This document shows positions 60,007-64,000 of a DNA stretch of 64,000 nucleotides, piece by piece (the first letter of the stretch is position 1; each line of letters opens with the position of its first letter). The DNA lies in contig NZ_LQQP01000012.1 in assembly GCF_001619615.1 (NCBI RefSeq), positions 310,001-374,000 of the forward strand, in the 5' to 3' direction. The DNA is from Microbacterium sp. T32 (GTDB lineage Bacteria > Actinomycetota > Actinomycetes > Actinomycetales > Microbacteriaceae). The notes under the pieces were generated by a model. It made no database searches. It was not told the origin of the DNA and saw nothing but the letters and a program-made list of their open reading frames with translations. Position numbers and translations under genes: made by a program.

Positions 60007-60137
60007 GCGCGCCGCCGCGACACCGCGGCGTCACCCGCACAGGCTACGATCCGGCGGGGTCGTACGCGCCCCCAGGGGTGCGCGCGGCCCCGCCGAGCTC
60101 ACATCAGAACCACCAACGACTTAGGAGACGCCACACC

Positions 60138-60965
60138 ATGGCAAACTTCACGATCGCCGACATCAAGGCCCTGCGCGAGCAGCTCGGCACCGGCATGGTC
60201 GACACCAAGAAGGCGCTCGAAGAGGCCGACGGCGACGTCGAGAAGGCCGTCGAGATCCTCCGCCTCAAGGGCGCGAAGGGTAACGCCAAGCGCGCCGACC
60301 GCTCCACGAGCGAGGGCCTGGTCACCGCCCGCGAGACCGAGGGCGCCGTGACGCTGCTCGAGCTCGCCTGCGAGACCGACTTCGTCGCCAAGAACGACCG
60401 CTTCATCGCGCTGGCCGACAAGGTCGTCGCCGCGGCTGCCGCCGCCGGTGCCGACTCCGTCGAGGCCGCCCTCGCCGCCGACGCCGACGGCCAGACCGTC
60501 GAGCAGCTCATCTCGGACGAGGCCGCCATCATCGGCGAGAAGGTCGAGCTCCGTCGCGTCCGCACCATCCGCGGCGAGAAGTTCGAGGTCTACCTCCACA
60601 AGACCAGCAAGGACCTCCCGCCCCAGGTCGGCGTCGTCCTCGCCTACACCGGCGACGACGCGGAGACGGCTCGCTCCATCGCGCAGCACATCTCCTTCGC
60701 CAACCCCTCGTTCCTCACCCGCGACGACGTGCCCGAGGCCGACGTCGAGAAGGAGCGCGAGATCGTCACCGAGATCTCCCGCAACGAGGGCAAGCCCGAG
60801 GCCGCGCTCCCGAAGATCGTCGAGGGCCGCGTGAACGCGTTCTTCAAGCAGGTCGCCCTCCTCGACCAGGACTACGCGAAGGACAACAAGCTGTCCGTCG
60901 CGAAGGTCGCCTCCGACGCCGGTCTCACCCTGACCGACTTCGCCCGCTTCAAGGTCGGCGCGTAA
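60138..60965 (+). CDS. tsf: Elongation factor Ts
   Basis: Encodes 275 residues. N-terminal UBA-like IADIKALREQLGTGMVDTKKALEEADGD, core ELACETDFVAKNDRF (the TDFV motif that opens EF-Tu), then two subdomains and a dimerisation part. TTAGGAGA precedes the ATG by 11 nt. Cotranscribed with rpsB and ended by a perfect palindromic terminator. Confidence 0.96.
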   Translation: MANFTIADIKALREQLGTGMVDTKKALEEADGDVEKAVEILRLKGAKGNAKRADRSTSEGLVTARETEGAVTLLELACETDFVAKNDRFIALADKVVAAAAAAGADSVEAALAADADGQTVEQLISDEAAIIGEKVELRRVRTIRGEKFEVYLHKTSKDLPPQVGVVLAYTGDDAETARSIAQHISFANPSFLTRDDVPEADVEKEREIVTEISRNEGKPEAALPKIVEGRVNAFFKQVALLDQDYAKDNKLSVAKVASDAGLTLTDFARFKVGA

Positions 60966-60976
60966 GCACCGATGAC

Positions 60977-61008
60977 AAGGCCCGGGATGCCATGGCATCC
61001 CGGGCCTT
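60977..61008 (+). terminator. Intrinsic terminator of rpsB-tsf
   Basis: A perfect 32-nt palindrome (arms 60977-60992 and 60993-61008; central GGATGCCATGGCATCC) followed by T's (61007-61010). One of the few terminators here with a T-run. Confidence 0.85.
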
Positions 61009-61080
61009 TTCCCTGCGCGCGCGGCGTATCGGTCGCGTCGGCGGGGGAGATAGTTTGAACCAGACGAGAGGACATGACAC

Positions 61081-61800
61081 GTGATCGATGAAGCGACCCG
61101 GCGCCGCCGCGTTCTGCTCAAACTGTCCGGTGAGGCCTTCGGTGGAGGACAGCTCGGGGTCAATCCCGACGTCGTCAGCCAGATCGCCCGAGAGATCGCC
61201 GAGGCGGTGGATCGCGTGGAGATCGCGATCGTCGTCGGCGGCGGCAACTTCTTCCGCGGAGCGGAGCTCAGCCAGCGCGGCATGGACCGCGGCCGTGCCG
61301 ACTACATGGGCATGCTCGGCACCGTCATGAACTCCCTTGCGCTCCAGGACTTCCTCGAGCAGGCGGGGGCGGCGACGCGCGTGCAGTCCGCCATCTCGAT
61401 GACCCAGGTCGCCGAGCCCTACATCCCCCGTCGCGCGCAGCGGCACATGGAGAAGGGCCGCGTCGTCATCTTCGGTGCCGGCGCGGGCCTGCCGTACTTC
61501 TCCACCGACACCGTCGCCGCTCAGCGCGCGCTCGAGATCGGCGCGTCCGAGGTGCTCGTCGCCAAGAACGGCGTCGACGGCGTCTACACCGCCGACCCCC
61601 GAGTGGATGCCACGGCCACCAAACTCGACCACCTGACGTACGGCGACGCCCTGCAGAAGGGTCTCAAGGTCGTCGACTCGACCGCGTTCAGCCTGTGCAT
61701 GGACAACGGCATGGACATGCGCGTGTTCGGCATGGAGCCCGCGGGCAACGTCACCCGTGCTCTCCTCGGCGAGACCATCGGGACGCTCGTCACGTCGTGA
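61081..61800 (+). CDS. pyrH: Uridylate kinase
   Basis: Encodes 239 residues from GTG 61081 (AGAGGA 10 nt upstream). Amino-acid-kinase fold: [26 protein letters not shown]-like [10 protein letters not shown], and [28 protein letters not shown] binds nucleotide. It makes UDP from UMP. A TAGTTT hexamer at about 61050 may be its own -10 after the tsf terminator. Confidence 0.95.
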   Translation: MIDEATRRRRVLLKLSGEAFGGGQLGVNPDVVSQIAREIAEAVDRVEIAIVVGGGNFFRGAELSQRGMDRGRADYMGMLGTVMNSLALQDFLEQAGAATRVQSAISMTQVAEPYIPRRAQRHMEKGRVVIFGAGAGLPYFSTDTVAAQRALEIGASEVLVAKNGVDGVYTADPRVDATATKLDHLTYGDALQKGLKVVDSTAFSLCMDNGMDMRVFGMEPAGNVTRALLGETIGTLVTS

Positions 61801-61805
61801 CCCGG

Positions 61806-61834
61806 CGCGCGGGCCCGGGTCCCGGGCCCGCGCG
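61806..61834 (+). terminator. Terminator after pyrH
   Basis: CGCGCGGGCCCGGG (61806-61819) and its exact complement 61821-61834 around a central T give up to 14 bp, GC only, no T-tract. A TAGACT hexamer follows at 61839-61844 and may start the frr transcript. Confidence 0.65.
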
Positions 61835-61874
61835 CGATTAGACTGAGACGTCAGCCCCAACGAATGGAGTCACC

Positions 61875-62429
61875 GTGATCGCCGATGTCCTGGCCGATGC
61901 CGGAGCCCGCATGGACCGCGCCGTGGAGGCCGCGAAGGAGGACTTCGCCACTGTCCGCACCGGGCGCGCCAACCCCCAGATGTTCCAGAAGGTCCTGGTC
62001 GACTACTACGGCTCGCCGACCCCGCTGGCGCAGCTCGCGTCGCTGAACAACCCCGAGGCCCGGACGCTGGTCGTGAACCCCTACGACAAGTCGGCACTCA
62101 AGGCCATCGAGCAGGCGATCCGCGACATGCCGAACCTCGGCGTCAACCCGACCAACGACGGCACGATCGTGCGCGTCACGATGCCGGAGCTGACCGAGGA
62201 CCGCCGCAAGGAGTACGTCAAGCTCGTGCGCAGCAAGGGCGAGGACGCCAAAGTGCAGGTCCGCAACCTCCGCCGCAAGGCCAAGGACGACCTGGATGCG
62301 CTGAAGAACGAGGTCGGCGAGGACGAGCTCGTCCGCGCCGAGAAAGAGCTCGACGGCGTGACCCGTTCGCACGTCGACGCGATCGACGAGGCCCTCAAGC
62401 GCAAAGAGGCCGAGCTGCTCGAGGTCTGA
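61875..62429 (+). CDS. frr: Ribosome recycling factor
   Basis: Encodes 184 residues from GTG 61875. Long helices with the family strings [40 protein letters not shown] and [14 protein letters not shown]. Splits post-termination ribosomes with EF-G. Normal length. It follows a hairpin and probable -10, and is 3 nt before cdsA. Confidence 0.96.
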   Translation: MIADVLADAGARMDRAVEAAKEDFATVRTGRANPQMFQKVLVDYYGSPTPLAQLASLNNPEARTLVVNPYDKSALKAIEQAIRDMPNLGVNPTNDGTIVRVTMPELTEDRRKEYVKLVRSKGEDAKVQVRNLRRKAKDDLDALKNEVGEDELVRAEKELDGVTRSHVDAIDEALKRKEAELLEV

Positions 62430-62432
62430 CCG

Positions 62433-63482
62433 ATGACCGACGCCCCCGACGCGGACGAGCCGTCGTCCGCCGCACCGCCCTCCCGCCGGAGGGGCGATGC
62501 CGCGCGTCGTGCACCGGCCACCGGTGAGACGGCGGCGGCGATCGAGTCCCAGCTGCGCGCGATGCGGACGGATGCCGAGCACCACATCGCCCAGGCCCGG
62601 GCGGAGTTCGATCAGGCCAACGAGCGCATCAAGCAGCGCACGGGGCGCGATCTGATCCTCGCGATCCTCATCGGCGTCGCGATCGGCGTCGTGGTCGTGG
62701 CGTCTCTGATCTTCGTCAAGTGGCTGTTCGCGTTCTTCGCGCTCGGCGCGATGGTGCTCGGGGTGCTCGAGTTCTCGCGCGCGTTGCAGGTGTCGGGTCG
62801 TCGGGTGGACCTCGTTCCCCAGCTGGCCGCCGGCGTGCTGCTGCTCGCGAGCGGCTACCTCACGGGCCTCTGGATGCACTGGGTGGCGACCCTCGTCGCG
62901 GTTGCGCTCGTTGTCGTCTGGCGTCTGGTCGCGCAGCTCCACGCGGGCGATGGACGAGCCCACAACGAGGTGTTCGCGGACGTGCTGGTCGCGGTCTTCG
63001 TCCAGCTCTACGTCCCCTTCCTGACGAGCATGGCTCTGATCCTCCTCGCTGAGGACGGGGGCGAGTGGTGGGTGCTCGCGTTCCTCGTGCTCGCCGTCGT
63101 GGCCGACACCGGCGCGTACGTGTCGGGACTCACGTTCGGCCGAGGCGGACGGCATCCGATGGCCCCCCGCATCAGCCCGAAGAAGACGTGGGAGGGCTTC
63201 GCGGGTGCGTTCGTCGCGGCCCTCGCCGCGGGCGTGCTGCTGGCGGTGTTCATGCTCGGAGTGCCGTGGTGGGCCGGTCTGATCTTCGGTGCTGTCGTGC
63301 TGGCCACGGCGACGGTGGGTGACCTCGGCGAGTCGATGCTCAAGCGCGACCTCGGCATCAAGGACATGAGTTCGTGGCTCCCGGGGCACGGCGGTGTGCT
63401 CGACCGGCTCGACTCCATCCTGCCGTCCGCGACCGCGGCTCTGGCGCTGTACTACGTCCTCTCGCCCCTGGGAGTGTCATGA
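62433..63482 (+). CDS. cdsA: Phosphatidate cytidylyltransferase
   Basis: Encodes 349 residues. A cytoplasmic N-terminal extension of about 75 residues with a helical segment (AAAIESQLRAMRTDAEHH) precedes seven to eight TM helices. The CDP-transferase signature is seen in ISPKKTWEGFAGAF and the final DMSSWLPGHGGVLDRLDSI, with VGDLGESMLKRDLGIKD. It makes CDP-diacylglycerol for phospholipids. The next gene starts inside its stop codon. Confidence 0.93.
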   Translation: MTDAPDADEPSSAAPPSRRRGDAARRAPATGETAAAIESQLRAMRTDAEHHIAQARAEFDQANERIKQRTGRDLILAILIGVAIGVVVVASLIFVKWLFAFFALGAMVLGVLEFSRALQVSGRRVDLVPQLAAGVLLLASGYLTGLWMHWVATLVAVALVVVWRLVAQLHAGDGRAHNEVFADVLVAVFVQLYVPFLTSMALILLAEDGGEWWVLAFLVLAVVADTGAYVSGLTFGRGGRHPMAPRISPKKTWEGFAGAFVAALAAGVLLAVFMLGVPWWAGLIFGAVVLATATVGDLGESMLKRDLGIKDMSSWLPGHGGVLDRLDSILPSATAALALYYVLSPLGVS

Positions 63483-64000
63483 CCGAGACCGAGACCTCAC
63501 GCCCGGCACGCTCCACGCCGTTCCCCGACGCGCCCCGGCGCAAAAAGGGGTACGAGAAGCGCGCGGTCGACGCGTTCCTCGAGAAGGCCCGAGACGCGTT
63601 CGAGGCCGACGAGCCCGGCGCCCTCCGGTCGACGGAGGTGCGCGAGGCATCCTTCCCGCTGGTGCGCGGCGGCTACGCCGTCGGACCGGTGGATGCCGCG
63701 CTCGGGCGCGTCGAGGACGCTTTCGCGGCGCGGGAGCGCGAATACGCGCTCTCCCGGCTCGGTGCTCGCGCGTGGGTGGCCGAGACGCGCGACACCGCCC
63801 AAGTCGTGCTCGACCGGCTGTCACGGCCGCGTCGGGCTCGGTTCGAGAGAGTCGGCATCCTCAACTTCGGCTACGCCGTCGACGAGGTCGACATCGTCGC
63901 CGACCGCATCTCCCGGTACCTCTCCGCGGGCGACCCCGTCACGGCCGAACAGGTACGTTCCGTGGCGTTCCGGGTGGAGCGTAACGGCTACCGCGAGGCG
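63479..64000 (+). CDS. DivIVA-domain-like protein (partial, runs off the window)
   Basis: ATG 63479 overlaps the cdsA stop by 4 nt; 174 codons are visible to the window edge without a stop. Two segments, FPLVRGGYAVGPVDAALGRV and VGILNFGYAVDEVDIVADRI, resemble the F--V--GY----VD--L--- pattern of DivIVA-type helices, each followed by charged helical sequence with RSVAFRVERNGY as a possible third. Such actinobacterial proteins are often encoded after cdsA and are presumed to be peripheral cell-pole or division-related proteins. The C-terminus is unknown. Confidence 0.7.
   Translation, partial: MTETETSRPARSTPFPDAPRRKKGYEKRAVDAFLEKARDAFEADEPGALRSTEVREASFPLVRGGYAVGPVDAALGRVEDAFAAREREYALSRLGARAWVAETRDTAQVVLDRLSRPRRARFERVGILNFGYAVDEVDIVADRISRYLSAGDPVTAEQVRSVAFRVERNGYREA

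Overview
The window is about 70% GC, with dense and often overlapping genes, many GTG starts, and actinobacterial markers: DUF3515, DUF2469, DUF4349, a mycobacterial-type rpsB-tsf-pyrH-frr-cdsA cluster, and leaderless promoters. The gene content and order, and the very frequent heptamer GGATGCC/GGCATCC, point to a Microbacteriaceae chromosome, most likely a Microbacterium species. This assignment is by recall of family features, not by database search.

Layout. Positions 1-2700 are accessory: the C-terminus of a zinc metalloprotease, two small lipoproteins, a membrane-anchored unknown, and the stump of a molybdopterin oxidoreductase. Positions 2820-7067 carry a fructose PTS operon (DeoR-type regulator, 1-phosphofructokinase, EIIABC, HPr) with a visible promoter, operator and terminator. 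Positions 7100-11430 are the most accessory-looking part: alternating palindromic repeats, a tRNA-Glu(CTC), an IS1249/IS256-like element decayed by four frameshifts and a stop, a second copy of the tRNA 3' end, and a two-gene cassette of unknown function (secreted Cys-rich protein plus small membrane protein). Positions 11437-17043 hold an ECF sigma factor/DUF4349 pair, a TerC-family protein and a sulfur-scavenging pair (flavin monooxygenase, O-acetylhomoserine sulfhydrylase).

From 17150 the window is mostly core metabolism and information processing: leuCD behind what looks like a leaderless Leu-rich leader peptide and attenuator; murA-plsC-gpsA-ddl; thiL, rsmD, recG, coaD; yceD-rpmF-rnc-mutM; a MerR regulator and the dehydrogenase it probably controls; a GNAT protein with two small upstream genes; smc-ftsY; a Pit phosphate transporter; lipBA; ffh; rpsP-khpA-rimM-trmD; map; rplS-lepB-rnhB; yraN-yifB-dprA-xerC; and rpsB-tsf-pyrH-frr-cdsA, ending inside a DivIVA-like gene.

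How the parts work together: the fru genes import and phosphorylate fructose; leuCD and the sulfhydrylase pair serve amino-acid supply; smc/ftsY/ffh/lepB handle chromosome structure and protein export; yifB/dprA/xerC handle incoming or recombining DNA; and the ribosomal-protein operons carry structured 5' leaders.

Non-coding observations I consider most worth following are the leu leader/attenuator, the strict TANNNT-6 nt-start-codon pattern in front of eleven genes (leaderless mRNAs), the hairpin leaders of rplS and rpsP, the tRNA-Glu 3'-end duplication, and several families of palindromic intergenic repeats. I did not find a CRISPR array, a recognised defence system or a phage.
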